DNA of 64,000 bases from Streptomyces tirandamycinicus (GCF_003097515.1 NZ_CP029188.1:3164501-3228500); one strand, 5' to 3'; positions 1 to 8,351 are shown, counted from the stretch's first letter. Notes: a model not told the origin generated them from the sequence alone. Translations and numbers: made by a program.

Positions 1-418
1 CTGCGGCTTGGTCGTAGGCAGCCTGGAGGTGGAGCAGTGTCTGCTGGGCGGCGGCGACCTGCTGGTCGTGGTGGCGGAGCTGGTGCCAGCGGGCAGCGGC
101 AACGACCACGAGGATTGCCGCGTCCAGGAACATCGCAAGGACGGCGCCGTCCTTGGGAGCGGGCTCGCGGACCATCGTCCGTACTGCGCCGCGCAGGGCG
201 CGGGCGTGGTGGTGTTCGGCCCGTATGCGGGAGCGGGTGGCGCGCTCGAACGCGGTCGCCGGCTCTCGGAGTTGGGGCCGCAGGGGCTGGGGTGCGAGGA
301 AGGGGGGAGGGCGTCGAGGGCTTCACCGAAGGCGGCGAGGTGGGCCTGGGAGGCTTCGTCGTCCGTCTGGTCGAGGTGGTGCGGAATGCGTTCGGCGGCG
401 GCGGTGGCCTGCTGCCAG
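1..418 (-). pseudogene. Relaxase/mobilisation protein, C-terminal fragment, frameshifted
   Basis: Read leftwards on the minus strand, this stretch gives natural-looking protein segments (QQATAAAERIPHHLDQ, then after a frame change FERATRSRIRAEHHHARALR and a hydrophobic AMFLDAAILVVVAAA). The style matches the C-terminal part of Streptomyces plasmid/AICE relaxases as I remember them. The frame breaks in a six-G run at 302-307 (plus strand), where one more base would restore it. The gene is cut at about 418 by the joined integrase fragment and runs off the window at base 1. It looks like a decayed conjugation gene of an older element. The family is inferred without alignment; the pseudogene status is clearer than the identity. 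Confidence 0.45.
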
Positions 419-419
419 G

Positions 420-1214
420 GTGTGGACGGACGAGCGGGTCGCCCGGTGGCAACAGACCGGCGAAAAGCCCTCCCCCGTCATGGTCTGGACGCCGGAACAG
501 ACCGGTGCGTTCCTGGACTTCGTGGCCACGGACCGCCTGTACGCCATGTGGCATCTGATCGCCTTCCGCGGCCTGCGTCGCGGTGAGGCATGCGGCCAGC
601 CTTGGTCGGAGACCAACCTCGATCGGCACTCCCTCAGCGTCACCGGCCAACTCATCCAGGACGGATGGGAAGTCGAGGCGTCCGAGCCGAAGACCGACAG
701 CGGGTTCCGCGTCGTGGCCCTGGACGACGACACCGTCGACGTGCTGGAGCGGCATCGCAAGCAGCAAGCGGCGGACCGCGAGGAGTGGGCATCGGCCTGG
801 GTCGAGACCGGCCTCGTCTTCACCCAGGAAGACGGCTCCTGGCTACACCCCGGCAAGGTCACCGACCTCTTCGAGCGCCTCGTCACCGCCTCCGGGCTGC
901 CGCCGATCCGGCTGCACGACCTCCGCCACGGCGCGGCCACGCTCATGCTCGCCGCCGGCATCGACGTGAAGATCGTGTCGGACACGCTCGGGCACAGCGA
1001 CACCCGGATCACGCGGGACATCTACCAAAGCGTCCTGCCCCAGGTCGGCAGGAACGCGGCCGAGGCCACCGCCAAGCTGGTCCCGCTTCAGCGGAAGACC
1101 GAGGCGGAGGAGGCCGCCCGCAAGGCTGCGAAGGCCGCCAAGAAGGCCAAGGACAAGGCGAAGGCCGAGGCCAGGGCCGAGAAGAAGGCCAAGCGGAAGA
1201 GGCCCAAGAAGTAG
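420..1214 (+). pseudogene. Tyrosine recombinase (integrase), N-terminally truncated
   Basis: This is the catalytic half of a phage/AICE-type tyrosine integrase. The conserved set is present: Arg in GLRRGEACG (near 574), HDLRH (near 915) and the Tyr of IYQSV (near 1023). A Lys/Ala-rich tail follows (AAKAAKKAKDKAKAEA). Recognisable integrase sequence starts only at VWTDERV (about 420), so the N-terminal arm-binding and core-binding domains, roughly 200 residues, are missing. Upstream DNA belongs to a relaxase fragment on the other strand. A perfect hairpin and a copy of the tRNA-Thr 3' end follow directly, the same layout as the intact integrase at 15977-17383. It is therefore read as the integrase of an older element at the same attachment site. 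Activity is unlikely. Confidence 0.75.
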
Positions 1215-1302
1215 GGCACCGGACCGCTCCGCTCACGCATCGCTCACGCAAGCCACCTCGCGGCACCCCGGCCGCGTGACGCACCATGCCCCGAGCAGCA
1301 GA

Positions 1303-1337
1303 AAACCCCAGGTCACGGGCTATGTGACCTGGGGTTT
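1303..1337 (+). terminator. Hairpin terminator after the truncated integrase
   Basis: Perfect 14-bp stem (1303-1316 with 1324-1337) and a 7-base loop, lying between the integrase stop and the att repeat. The left arm begins with A's and the right arm ends in T's, so it could work in both directions. Confidence 0.7.
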
Positions 1338-1343
1338 ACCACA

Positions 1344-1387
1344 GAGCCCCCTGTCGGATTCGAACCGACGACCTACGCATTACAAGT
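1344..1387. repeat. Left attachment site (att), 44-bp copy of tRNA-Thr 3' end
   Basis: Identical over 44 bp to 17428-17471. It holds the T arm and half of the anticodon arm of tRNA-Thr in minus orientation and then diverges, so it is not a functional tRNA. It separates the intact AICE from the older integrase remnant on its left. Confidence 0.93.
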
Positions 1388-1504
1388 TGTCCGATCTTGC
1401 TCCAGGTGCGTCCGTCCGCGTCCATCATGGATGCTCCGGTGCAGGTCAGAAGTGATGCTGGACTGAGCCGCACAACCACAGACTCACTCGGAGCGAGCCG
1501 CAAC

Positions 1505-1523
1505 CGAGACCACAAGTGAGACC
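1505..1523. promoter_or_regulatory. Candidate integrase arm-type sites, left end
   Basis: CGAGACC at 1505 and TGAGACC at 1517. Three exact TGAGACC copies (17317, 17329, 17399) sit beside the right att. Clusters of a short motif flanking both att sites are typical of arm-type integrase or Xis binding sites. This is inferred from position and repetition only. Confidence 0.35.
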
Positions 1524-1712
1524 AACGCTCACCTCTGCCCTGGCCGGGACGGAGCACTTCATGGGCCATAGGCGGGCTCACCGCGCGGGCTACCGAGTGG
1601 CTGCGCGCCGTGGGTCTCGACCAGCACGAGACTCCGCCGCCCGAGCCTGGGGAGGGCCGGCGACCCCACCTGCCACAGCGGGCCATTCATCCTCCTTCCC
1701 CGGGACTCCGTC

Positions 1713-1976
1713 TCAGCAGGCCTTCCCAGGGCGCAGGCACTTGGTGAGGAACACGCCCATGACGCTGACGCCGACCAAACCGCCCGCGGCATAGCTCGGA
1801 AGGCCCTCGGGGATCACCCCGGTCATGTGGACCGCGACGGCGAGGCCAAGGGCCGTGCCACCCACGAGGCCGCCCGACGGGCGCCTGAACCTGAACAGGT
1901 CGCCATTCCCGTCAGTGCCGCCATTGCCACCGGCCTCGGAACCGCTCGAGCTACCGCCGAGGGTGTGAAGAGTCAT
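1713..1976 (-). CDS. Small membrane protein of unknown function
   Basis: An 87-residue protein starting MTLHTLGGSSSGSE. The N-terminal third is Gly/Ser-rich and hydrophilic. Two hydrophobic segments follow (GGLVGGTALGLAVAVHMTGV and AAGGLVGVSVMGVFL), with a short basic tail. The start at 1976 is chosen because AGGTGAGG lies at good distance upstream; a longer frame to 2045 lacks such a site. It is transcribed divergently from the DndB-like gene, with about 130 bp between them that must hold both promoters. I recognise no family. Two helices and small size would suit a membrane anchor or holin-like role, but nothing shows this. The 300 bp to its left (1390-1712) contain no gene I can support. 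Confidence 0.55.
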   Translation of the reverse strand: MTLHTLGGSSSGSEAGGNGGTDGNGDLFRFRRPSGGLVGGTALGLAVAVHMTGVIPEGLPSYAAGGLVGVSVMGVFLTKCLRPGKAC

Positions 1977-2109
1977 GAATCGCACCTCACCTGCTACGTC
2001 ACTCCTTGGGCGGCGACGGTAGCGCTTCGAGGCCATCGAGACCAAATTCGGAGGGTTTCAGTGGTAGAATCTGACGTAGGCGACAGCGACTATGACGTAG
2101 GAGGCCCTC

Positions 2110-3270
2110 GTGGAGCTACAACTACCAGGCATCGGCTACAAGCAGGGCGATCGGCTCATGGTCACAACCGCCATGGACCCGGTCGCACTGGTCAAGACGG
2201 TTGCCCAACCGGACCCCTGGAATCCGGTGGGGTCTCAGCCTCACGGCAACCGCCCTCAGGACAAGGCCCACCGGAAGGGCATCGCGGAGTACCTGGAGAA
2301 CGAAGATCAGTTCGTGCTCGGCGCAGTTGTGCTTTACGCAAAGCACATCGAGGCTCGATTCGAGCCGGATCCGGGCAAAGAAGGCCGGGCTATCATGCCT
2401 GGGACCCTCTACCTGAACTACGGCGCGCAGTTCGACGTCGGCGACGGGCAGCATCGCATCGGCGCGTACTCCGACGTGATCCAGGCGCACGGTGAGGACG
2501 AGGACCCGGTGATGAAGCGGCTCCGTGCCTCGGGACAACCGTTGGTCGTGGTCATCGACGACAACCCGCTCCATCGAGCGCAGGACTTCACTGACCTCCA
2601 GCGGAACGCCAAGCCGCCATCCGCCAGCATCGGACTGAGCATGGACCGCCGCCAGCCGATCAACCGACTAATGATCAGGCTGGTACAGGAGCCGGAACTC
2701 ACGATCTTCGGAAACGGTGCCGACCGTGTCGAGTTCTTCAAGGACTCGCCCGGCAAGCTGAGCGCGAAGCTGTTCTCCTTCAAGACGATCCGCTACCTCA
2801 GCGGAACGGCGCTGATCGGCGTGTCTCAGCGGACAACCAAGGGCTGGGACAAGGCCGTGAACGACTACGTCGAGACGCACGAAGAAGAAGCTAGGGAGCA
2901 GCTCACTGCGCTTTGGTCCCGATTCGCCATGTGGCCGGACGTCGCGGCCGTCCTCTCCGGCGAGAAGACCGCTGCCGCCTTGCGGGATAAGACGTACCTG
3001 GCCAGCGCCGGCGTGCTGTATGCGATCGCCTACGCCGTACACAAGGCGATCACTGAGCACAAGGTCACGGTCAAGGACGCGATGAAGCGTCTCGGGGACG
3101 TGAACTACATGCGTCCCCCGACTCCGGAGCCTGAGAGGCCGCTCACCACGCAGGACACGCCTTTCGCCGGCAACCTCGTCGACCCCGAAACAGGCAAGGT
3201 CGGCTCCGGACGCCCCGCCTGGGAAGCCGCTGCCGAGGAACTGCTCAAGCGCATCACGACGACATCCTGA
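2110..3270 (+). CDS. DndB-like DGQHR-domain protein
   Basis: A 386-residue protein with the signature DGQHR at residues 112-116, preceded by LYLNYGAQFDVG, and a helical second half. The DGQHR family includes DndB, which regulates the dnd phosphorothioation operon by binding DNA, and related mobile-element proteins. GTG at 2110 has GGAGG eight bases upstream; the next Met (residue 17) lacks a better site. No dndA, C, D or E homologue lies nearby, so if it is DndB-like it works alone or with the adjacent ScoMcrA-type nuclease that binds phosphorothioate DNA. It might bind DNA as a sensor, repressor or self-protection factor; that is inference. Family assignment is good, role open. Confidence 0.75.
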   Translation: MELQLPGIGYKQGDRLMVTTAMDPVALVKTVAQPDPWNPVGSQPHGNRPQDKAHRKGIAEYLENEDQFVLGAVVLYAKHIEARFEPDPGKEGRAIMPGTLYLNYGAQFDVGDGQHRIGAYSDVIQAHGEDEDPVMKRLRASGQPLVVVIDDNPLHRAQDFTDLQRNAKPPSASIGLSMDRRQPINRLMIRLVQEPELTIFGNGADRVEFFKDSPGKLSAKLFSFKTIRYLSGTALIGVSQRTTKGWDKAVNDYVETHEEEAREQLTALWSRFAMWPDVAAVLSGEKTAAALRDKTYLASAGVLYAIAYAVHKAITEHKVTVKDAMKRLGDVNYMRPPTPEPERPLTTQDTPFAGNLVDPETGKVGSGRPAWEAAAEELLKRITTTS

Positions 3271-3444
3271 TCACGCCCGTGGGCTGATGGCTTGGACCAG
3301 AGCCGACCCACCGGCGAAAGGCACATGCCCTATCCAGGAGCAACAGTACGGGAGCATCATTGTCCGTGCTGTTGGGCCGCAGCTGCGCAAGGGAAAGCCT
3401 GCTAGGCACGGCGTTGCTGACTACTGCCGCTTGCGGAGCTAAGT

Positions 3445-3480
3445 GGGTGTTGGCGTAAGCGCTGGCGTACGCCAGCACCC
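3445..3480. promoter_or_regulatory. Palindrome/inverted repeat upstream of the McrA-type nuclease
   Basis: The gap 3271-3578 contains no gene. It holds a perfect 16-bp palindrome, GCTGGCGTACGCCAGC (3461-3476), nested in a longer inverted repeat (3445-3455 with 3470-3480, one G-U pair). It lies about 100 bp before the nuclease start, so it may be an operator for that gene or a weak terminator of the gene before. There is no T-run, which favours an operator. Confidence 0.4.
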
Positions 3481-3578
3481 CCGTACCACTCGCTCGATGG
3501 CCGTCACCCCCAGGATGCTCTGCCCGCAGCGGGACGGACCTAAGTCCGTTGTCAGTGTGGTGATTTACGGTGTCGCCC

Positions 3579-5255
3579 ATGGCACCTTCTGAGATCACCC
3601 GTGAGGGCATCCTGCAGGCGATTGCTGAGCATGACCGGCTCGGCCCCGAGGCGTTCCGGGACACCTACGGCTACCACGCCGCGGTTACCTATCTCCTTGA
3701 ACACGAGGGGAACCTGTACGACTCGAAAGCGATAGCTGGAGTCGCCCACAAGTACGACTTCGGTGTAGCGCTCAAGCCCTCTTCCCCCGGGTTCAGTGGT
3801 GGTCTCAAGCACGCAGTGGCTTGGTTGAGGAGGGAGGGCTTCACTGTCGTGGAGCCCCCCAAGACCTTTCACCGGCGGGTGGGAGATGTCCGGCCGGCCC
3901 GTCGTGCGACGGGCCCTGCCCTGCACCGCCCCGTTCTTCTCCTCTGGGCAATCGGGCAGGCCGTGTCTGGGGCACCCCGCATGCAGCCATGGTCCGCTAC
4001 CCGTGATGCCGTCGCTCCGCTCATGGTGAAGTACGGCCAGGTCGAAGATGGTGCGGACGGAACCCGTTACCCGTTCTGGGCTCTCACCCGCGATGAGCTC
4101 TGGACCGTTGAGCAGGGGCAGGACCTCACCCTGACCAGCCAGGGGCGGCGCCCCACTCTGGAATCTCTGAACGAGGTCAACCCCTCTGGTGGCCTGCGCG
4201 AGGACGATTACAACCTGCTTCGCTCGCACCCTGATGCCGCGGCAGCAGCGGCGGCAGGACTGATCCTCCGCTACTTCCATCCCCTTCCCGCAGACTTGTT
4301 GGAAGACTTCGGCCTCCACGAGCTGCTCGCCGGCAGGTGGCCGGATGCTCTGCGGCCTCTGCTCGGGGAAACGTTCAAAGACCGCGAGGCAATCTGGCGC
4401 ACCTACGGCGGACAGAAGATGGCAGGGATCGGCTGTCTCGCCGACGGCATCCTGAGCGTCTTCTCGGACGACAAGGGCCCCTACGCCGACGGACACATCC
4501 CGGACACAAACTGGATCGCCTACGTCGGCGATGGCCTTTCGGGTGACCAGAAGCTCACTGATGGCAACGAGCTCATGGCCGAGCATCAGAGCGCTGGCCG
4601 CCCCCTGCGTTACTGGCACAAGCCGTTCCAGGGACAGTTCAGCTTCGAAACCTGGGCTGTGATCGTGCAACGCCGGCTGCGCTGGGGCTCCGGAGCTGAC
4701 AAGCAGCCTCGCCGCGAGTTCCTCTGGGTTCTTGCGCCCGTCCCCTCCCCGGAGCGTGGAACCTGGCCTCTTGAGGTTCTTGAGGCACTGGAGATTGATA
4801 CGGGCGAGCTGCACGACGAAACGGGCGACTACCGCCCCAGCGACGTCGATCCCGAAGCGCCCGGCACCGGAGAGAGCGACGAGGACGCGTATAGGCGCTT
4901 GGCGCAGACGGCAGAAGCGAACGCCGAGCGTCGGGGCCAGCTGAAGAAGCCCACGCTGGCTGACAAGTACGTCCGCGACCCCAGCGCGAGAGCGGCAGTC
5001 CTCAAGCGCTGTCAGAACAGGTGCGAAAGCCCTAAGTGCGCCGGCCACCCCACGGAGCGAACCACAGCCGGCCTGCCCCTCCTCCAGGTCGACCACGTCA
5101 AGGACCTGGCCAAAGGCGGACCCGACGTCCCCTGGAACATGATCGCTCTATGTCCGAATTGCCATGCCCTCAAGACCTACGGCGAGAATAGGGAGAAGCT
5201 TCGACGCCTCCTCGCCGTTACTGCGCGCCGTCTCCATGAGGCGAAGCTCAAGTGA
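3579..5255 (+). CDS. ScoMcrA-type type IV restriction endonuclease (phosphorothioate/methyl-dependent)
   Basis: A 558-residue protein that should cut DNA carrying phosphorothioate or 5-methylcytosine marks. Domains in order: N-terminal head (about 1-100), sulfur-binding domain (about 105-250), SRA-like domain (about 255-410) and HNH nuclease (about 475-558, with CQNRCESPKC and CPNCH). Counted from ATG 3579, R117, Y164, P165 and A168 (YPFWAL) fall exactly at the sulfur-pocket positions I recall for S. coelicolor ScoMcrA. The HNH residues H506, N520 and H529 keep ScoMcrA's spacing (recalled as H508, N522, H531). This fixes the start at 3579 rather than GTG 3570, although neither has a strong ribosome site. 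It lies in AICE cargo, as ScoMcrA lies in the SLP1 region. A strong terminator follows. Confidence 0.93.
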   Translation: MAPSEITREGILQAIAEHDRLGPEAFRDTYGYHAAVTYLLEHEGNLYDSKAIAGVAHKYDFGVALKPSSPGFSGGLKHAVAWLRREGFTVVEPPKTFHRRVGDVRPARRATGPALHRPVLLLWAIGQAVSGAPRMQPWSATRDAVAPLMVKYGQVEDGADGTRYPFWALTRDELWTVEQGQDLTLTSQGRRPTLESLNEVNPSGGLREDDYNLLRSHPDAAAAAAAGLILRYFHPLPADLLEDFGLHELLAGRWPDALRPLLGETFKDREAIWRTYGGQKMAGIGCLADGILSVFSDDKGPYADGHIPDTNWIAYVGDGLSGDQKLTDGNELMAEHQSAGRPLRYWHKPFQGQFSFETWAVIVQRRLRWGSGADKQPRREFLWVLAPVPSPERGTWPLEVLEALEIDTGELHDETGDYRPSDVDPEAPGTGESDEDAYRRLAQTAEANAERRGQLKKPTLADKYVRDPSARAAVLKRCQNRCESPKCAGHPTERTTAGLPLLQVDHVKDLAKGGPDVPWNMIALCPNCHALKTYGENREKLRRLLAVTARRLHEAKLK

Positions 5256-5257
5256 CA

Positions 5258-5309
5258 CCCCTGCTTCGGTGCCTGCCCCACAGTCCAGGGGCAGGCACCG
5301 AAGCAGGGG
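5258..5309 (+). terminator. Long perfect hairpin after the McrA-type gene
   Basis: A 22-bp perfect stem (5258-5279 with 5288-5309) and an 8-base loop, starting three bases after the stop codon. It isolates the nuclease from the protease gene downstream. The rest of the gap to 5502 has no recognisable gene. Confidence 0.8.
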
Positions 5310-5501
5310 AGCGGCTTTCAAGACCAGCCGGTTTCACCCGGCACGATGGACTCTGACCTGCGACTTCGATGCACCGAGTCGCATCGCCCGCCCTGCGTTG
5401 GCCAGAGGATGGCCACAGGGCTCCGCACGGAGAGGAAGCTGCGGTCCACCTAGGCCTTCAAGGGCTCCCCGAGGTTCACCTCTGAGTGGGATGCTGCGGC
5501 A

Positions 5502-6383
5502 GTGAAGGTCGATACGCCTGGCAGACAGGTCCTCTTCAGCACTGTCCTCATCGAGAGCGCCCTCGCCTCAGGAGGGAGATCGGCAGGGACAGGCTTTCTA
5601 CTCCTGGCGGTCACTGATGACGACCGCCAGTACCCCGCCTTGGTCACGAACAAGCACGTCGTGGCTGGCGCGCGCCAACTGACCGTGCGCTTCATCAACA
5701 AGAAGCCCAATGCTGATGAACCGGACCTCGGGAAGGAATCCGAGGTGGATGTGTCGCCGGACCTAGTGATCGGACACCCCGATGGACGTGTGGACGTAGC
5801 CGTCATCCCTCTGGGGCCAGTGTGGGAGTTGCTCACCCAACGCTGCTTTACCAGGGCGCTCCCTATGTCCCTCCTCGCCACAGACATTGATGGGCTTTAC
5901 GTCGACGCGATCGAGGAGGTCACCTTCGTGGGATACCCCAACGGTCACCGCGACCCAAAGCACTTCACCCCGATCGTGCGGCGCGGGATCACTGCAACAC
6001 CAGTCGACCTCGACATGGGGGGAGACCCTGCCTTCCTGATCGACGGCTCCGTCTTCGGGGGGAGCAGCGGTAGCCCCGTCTTCCTGTGGTCCGAGGGCTC
6101 CTACAGAATGGCGACAGGCTTGGCACTTGGGACCCGAATCGCCCTGGTCGGCATCATCGCCAAGACGATGATCAGAGAGTCGCAGCTACCGCTTGAGGTA
6201 GCCAGCGCGCCTCACGTCAGGATCGCGACGGAGCTCAACTTGGGAGTGGCGTTCAACGCACGGGCGATCCGGGAGACCCTGGAGGTGGCGGTCGCTGCTG
6301 GTGGCGGGAAGCTCAAGCCATTGGGTATTGCCGAAACTGAGCCACCCGCCACAGTGCCGGAGCAGCCAACGCCGACCCCGTGA
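5502..6383 (+). CDS. Trypsin-like (chymotrypsin-fold) serine protease
   Basis: A 293-residue protein with a full catalytic triad: H52 in NKHVVAG, D98 in VDVAVIPL and S189 in GGSSGSP. No signal peptide or membrane helix is seen, so it should act in the cytoplasm, which is unusual for this fold in Streptomyces but common for trypsin-like modules in defence and signalling. The C-terminus is Pro/Thr-rich. Translation starts at GTG 5502 without a strong ribosome site. It stands alone between the restriction gene (separated by a terminator) and a convergent YdcF-like gene. Trypsin-like proteases in defence islands often cut partner effectors after sensing infection. Such a role here is only suggested by the neighbours; the substrate is unknown. 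Confidence 0.8.
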   Translation: MKVDTPGRQVLFSTVLIESALASGGRSAGTGFLLLAVTDDDRQYPALVTNKHVVAGARQLTVRFINKKPNADEPDLGKESEVDVSPDLVIGHPDGRVDVAVIPLGPVWELLTQRCFTRALPMSLLATDIDGLYVDAIEEVTFVGYPNGHRDPKHFTPIVRRGITATPVDLDMGGDPAFLIDGSVFGGSSGSPVFLWSEGSYRMATGLALGTRIALVGIIAKTMIRESQLPLEVASAPHVRIATELNLGVAFNARAIRETLEVAVAAGGGKLKPLGIAETEPPATVPEQPTPTP

Positions 6384-6407
6384 CGCCCGTCGGGCCTCCA
6401 AGCGGTG

Positions 6408-7073
6408 TTAGCCGCGGCTCGCCTCCTCTGGCACGAGCCGGCTCGTGAACCCTTCGCTGCGCAAGCGCTCGTACGCCGCTGCCACGTCGCCGGGGATCTC
6501 CTGCTCGATCATGAACCCTTGGCGGGGGTAAATCATGAGCCGCTGCTGGGCACCGACCAGCATGTCGATCACGAGGCGTGCGTCCTGGATCGAGTCGACG
6601 TACTCAGGGAGCGTCATGGGCGTGGATGCGCTGACCCACTCCACGTCCGGCCAAAGCTTGCGCGCTGTTGCGTACGCGCGCCGTTCCTCGTACGGCTTGC
6701 TGACCAGCAGAACGGATGAGACGGGAACGCGCCGCTCCTCAAGCAGAGTGCGCGAGAAGCGGATGTTCTCGCCCGTGTTCCGGGCCTTCGGCTCGACAAG
6801 GATGGCGTCTGCGGGCACACCCAGCTCCACGGCGCGGTCCCGGTAGTGCTCAGCCTCCCCGCGAGGCATCCGCTCGCGCGTCGTACGGCTAGTCGCTCCC
6901 GTGAAGACGATGAGCGGCGCCATGCCTCGGTGGTACAGCTCTGCGGTGGTGTCAGCCACTCCCAGGTCGTGACTGCCGAGTCCTATCGCGACGGAGCAGG
7001 GCCGCGGCTCGTGTCCCATCTGCTGGAAGTCCCAGAGCCGCTGTGCGTCCGCCCACGCCTGAGTGGAGATCAC
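6408..7073 (-). CDS. YdcF/SanA-family (DUF218) protein
   Basis: A 221-residue protein with the DUF218 pattern: an early SVAIGLGSHD strand-loop, GEAEHYRDRAVELGVP, and EPKARNTGENI followed by VSSVLLVSKPYEERRA. DUF218 proteins (YdcF, SanA, ElyC) are linked to envelope processes or bind nucleotide-like ligands; the biochemical role is poorly defined. No signal peptide or membrane segment is visible, so this copy appears cytoplasmic. GTG at 7073 overlaps the stop of the GntR gene by four bases, so the two are translated from one transcript and share its control. In other AICEs this slot often holds a NUDIX-type gene. Family fairly certain, function not. Confidence 0.75.
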   Translation of the reverse strand: MISTQAWADAQRLWDFQQMGHEPRPCSVAIGLGSHDLGVADTTAELYHRGMAPLIVFTGATSRTTRERMPRGEAEHYRDRAVELGVPADAILVEPKARNTGENIRFSRTLLEERRVPVSSVLLVSKPYEERRAYATARKLWPDVEWVSASTPMTLPEYVDSIQDARLVIDMLVGAQQRLMIYPRQGFMIEQEIPGDVAAAYERLRSEGFTSRLVPEEASRG

Positions 7074-7864
7074 TTGCTCCCGTCCCCCGTGTTCGCCGAG
7101 TCGGGCACCTTGAAGTCATACGCCCACGCGAAGCGCGTAGCCGCGTGGACCCCGATGGCGAACTCCACCACAGTCCCGTCGGCTGTGCACGTGGTGCGGT
7201 GAAGTTCCACTACCCATTCACCCGGAGATAGCTGAAGGAGCTGGGCTTCGTCGGTCGTGGGCACTCGCGCGAACAGCTCCTCCTTCATGTGGTCGATCTC
7301 GTATCCGGCGTCGTGCAGGACGCGGAAGCCACCGCCACGGCCGGCGGGACCCGGGGTCGGGTCGACGATACGCGTCCCCTCCACATGCTCGGGACGGTAG
7401 TAGCTGGTCAGCGTGTGGGTTGGCTGGGCGCCTTCCTTGACCAGGCGTGCACGTGCGTACACCTCAGCGCCTTCTGGCAGTCCGTGAGCCTCAGCCACGA
7501 GAGCCGACGCTTTCACGCGGCTGACGCTCTGGGTCTGCTCGTTCCTGCGGTACGCACGACCGGACGCCACGCGGTCCGCGATGAACGCGACCTCGTCTCC
7601 GTCCCGCCACTTGGCCTTGTCGTAGCGTGCGATGCCGAGCCTCTTGAGCGGTGCCCGCTGCCGGACGACGGTGCCGTGGCCTCGCGAGGAGGTCACCAGC
7701 CCCTCGGCTTCCAGCGCCTTGTAGGCCGCGTGGACCGTGGACTTGGACCCCTCGCCAGCATCCACAAGGTCTCTGATCTGCGGCAATTGTTCGCCGGGCG
7801 CGTATTCGCCGTTCCGGATCTTCTCCGCGATCCGGTCCGCAAGCTCCCGCCATTTGGGCGCCAT
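7070..7864 (-). CDS. GntR-family (HutC/UTRA) transcriptional regulator of the AICE
   Basis: A 264-residue regulator. An N-terminal winged helix (about 5-75, GEQLPQIRDLVDAGEGSKST) is followed by a UTRA-type ligand domain (about 90-250). AICEs of the pSAM2 type carry a GntR repressor (KorSA) that keeps replication and transfer genes silent. This gene sits where expected, divergent from the spread genes. Three palindromic AGTCC-NN-GGACT sites lie 36-106 bp upstream of its start and are its likely operators, giving autoregulation and control of the rightward genes. ATG at 7864 has a purine-rich GAGGAGG about eight bases upstream. The inducer is unknown. Confidence 0.88.
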   Translation of the reverse strand: MAPKWRELADRIAEKIRNGEYAPGEQLPQIRDLVDAGEGSKSTVHAAYKALEAEGLVTSSRGHGTVVRQRAPLKRLGIARYDKAKWRDGDEVAFIADRVASGRAYRRNEQTQSVSRVKASALVAEAHGLPEGAEVYARARLVKEGAQPTHTLTSYYRPEHVEGTRIVDPTPGPAGRGGGFRVLHDAGYEIDHMKEELFARVPTTDEAQLLQLSPGEWVVELHRTTCTADGTVVEFAIGVHAATRFAWAYDFKVPDSANTGDGSK

Positions 7865-7895
7865 GCAGAACCTCCTCTCAACATCGACCAGTGAA

Positions 7896-7970
7896 GCACA
7901 GTCCCAGGACTGTTGACAGTCCTGGGACTGTGCGTCATTGTCTTCTCAATCGGTTCGCAGTCCCAGGACA
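7896..7970. promoter_or_regulatory. Three GntR operator palindromes
   Basis: AGTCCCAGGACT (7900-7911), AGTCCTGGGACT (7918-7929) and AGTCCCAGGACA (7959-7970). The first two form one perfect 18-bp inverted repeat (7896-7913 with 7916-7933). They lie between the divergent GntR gene and the spread/transfer genes. The rest of 7865-8351 has no gene; a TTGACA at 8086-8091 may be a rightward -35 element, but I see no clear -10. Confidence 0.75.
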
Positions 7971-8283
7971 GCGGATCGTGAGGGCCTACTTTGGGCTGCT
8001 CCGAACACGCCCGACGGGTCCCGTCTCGCAAGGACGGGAGCCCCTCTGACCAGGGGTTACCGCACTCGCCGGAAGCGGCTGTGCCTTGACAACTAAACAG
8101 CGTGCCGAGGGAAGCCCGTCCCCCCTTCGCAAGCAAGAGGGCGGGCGCGCACGGGTTCTGTCCTGTGCGCGGTACAGCGCGATTCGACCTTTCCGCAGCT
8201 CAACGGCTGCGGCCGGTTGCCTCCGCTGCTCGTCTCGTACGAGCGGCGCTGAGGGGAGCCGGGTGTTCCGACTTCAACGGCGC

Positions 8284-8313
8284 GCACCCCCGGAGTAGCC
8301 GCTCCGGGGGTGC
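8284..8313 (+). terminator. Hairpin upstream of the small AICE operon
   Basis: A 12-bp perfect stem (8284-8295 with 8302-8313) and 6-base loop, 38 bases before the first small gene. It could be a leader attenuator or terminate leader transcription from the 8086 promoter region. Confidence 0.5.
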
Positions 8314-8351
8314 TGTTCGGGCCGTTCCACCTGCTAGGGAGACAACGACCC

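Noticed and set aside
1390..1712. Possible gene fragment TARATEWLRAVGLDQHE near 1580-1630 on the plus strand
   Set aside because: Only about 25 natural-looking residues with no start or continuation; too little to call.
3570..3579. GTG at 3570 as start of the McrA-type nuclease
   Set aside because: Possible, but residue numbering agrees with ScoMcrA only from ATG 3579.
8086..8120. Promoter with TTGACA at 8086
   Set aside because: No convincing -10 at 16-18 bp, so mentioned only as a hint.
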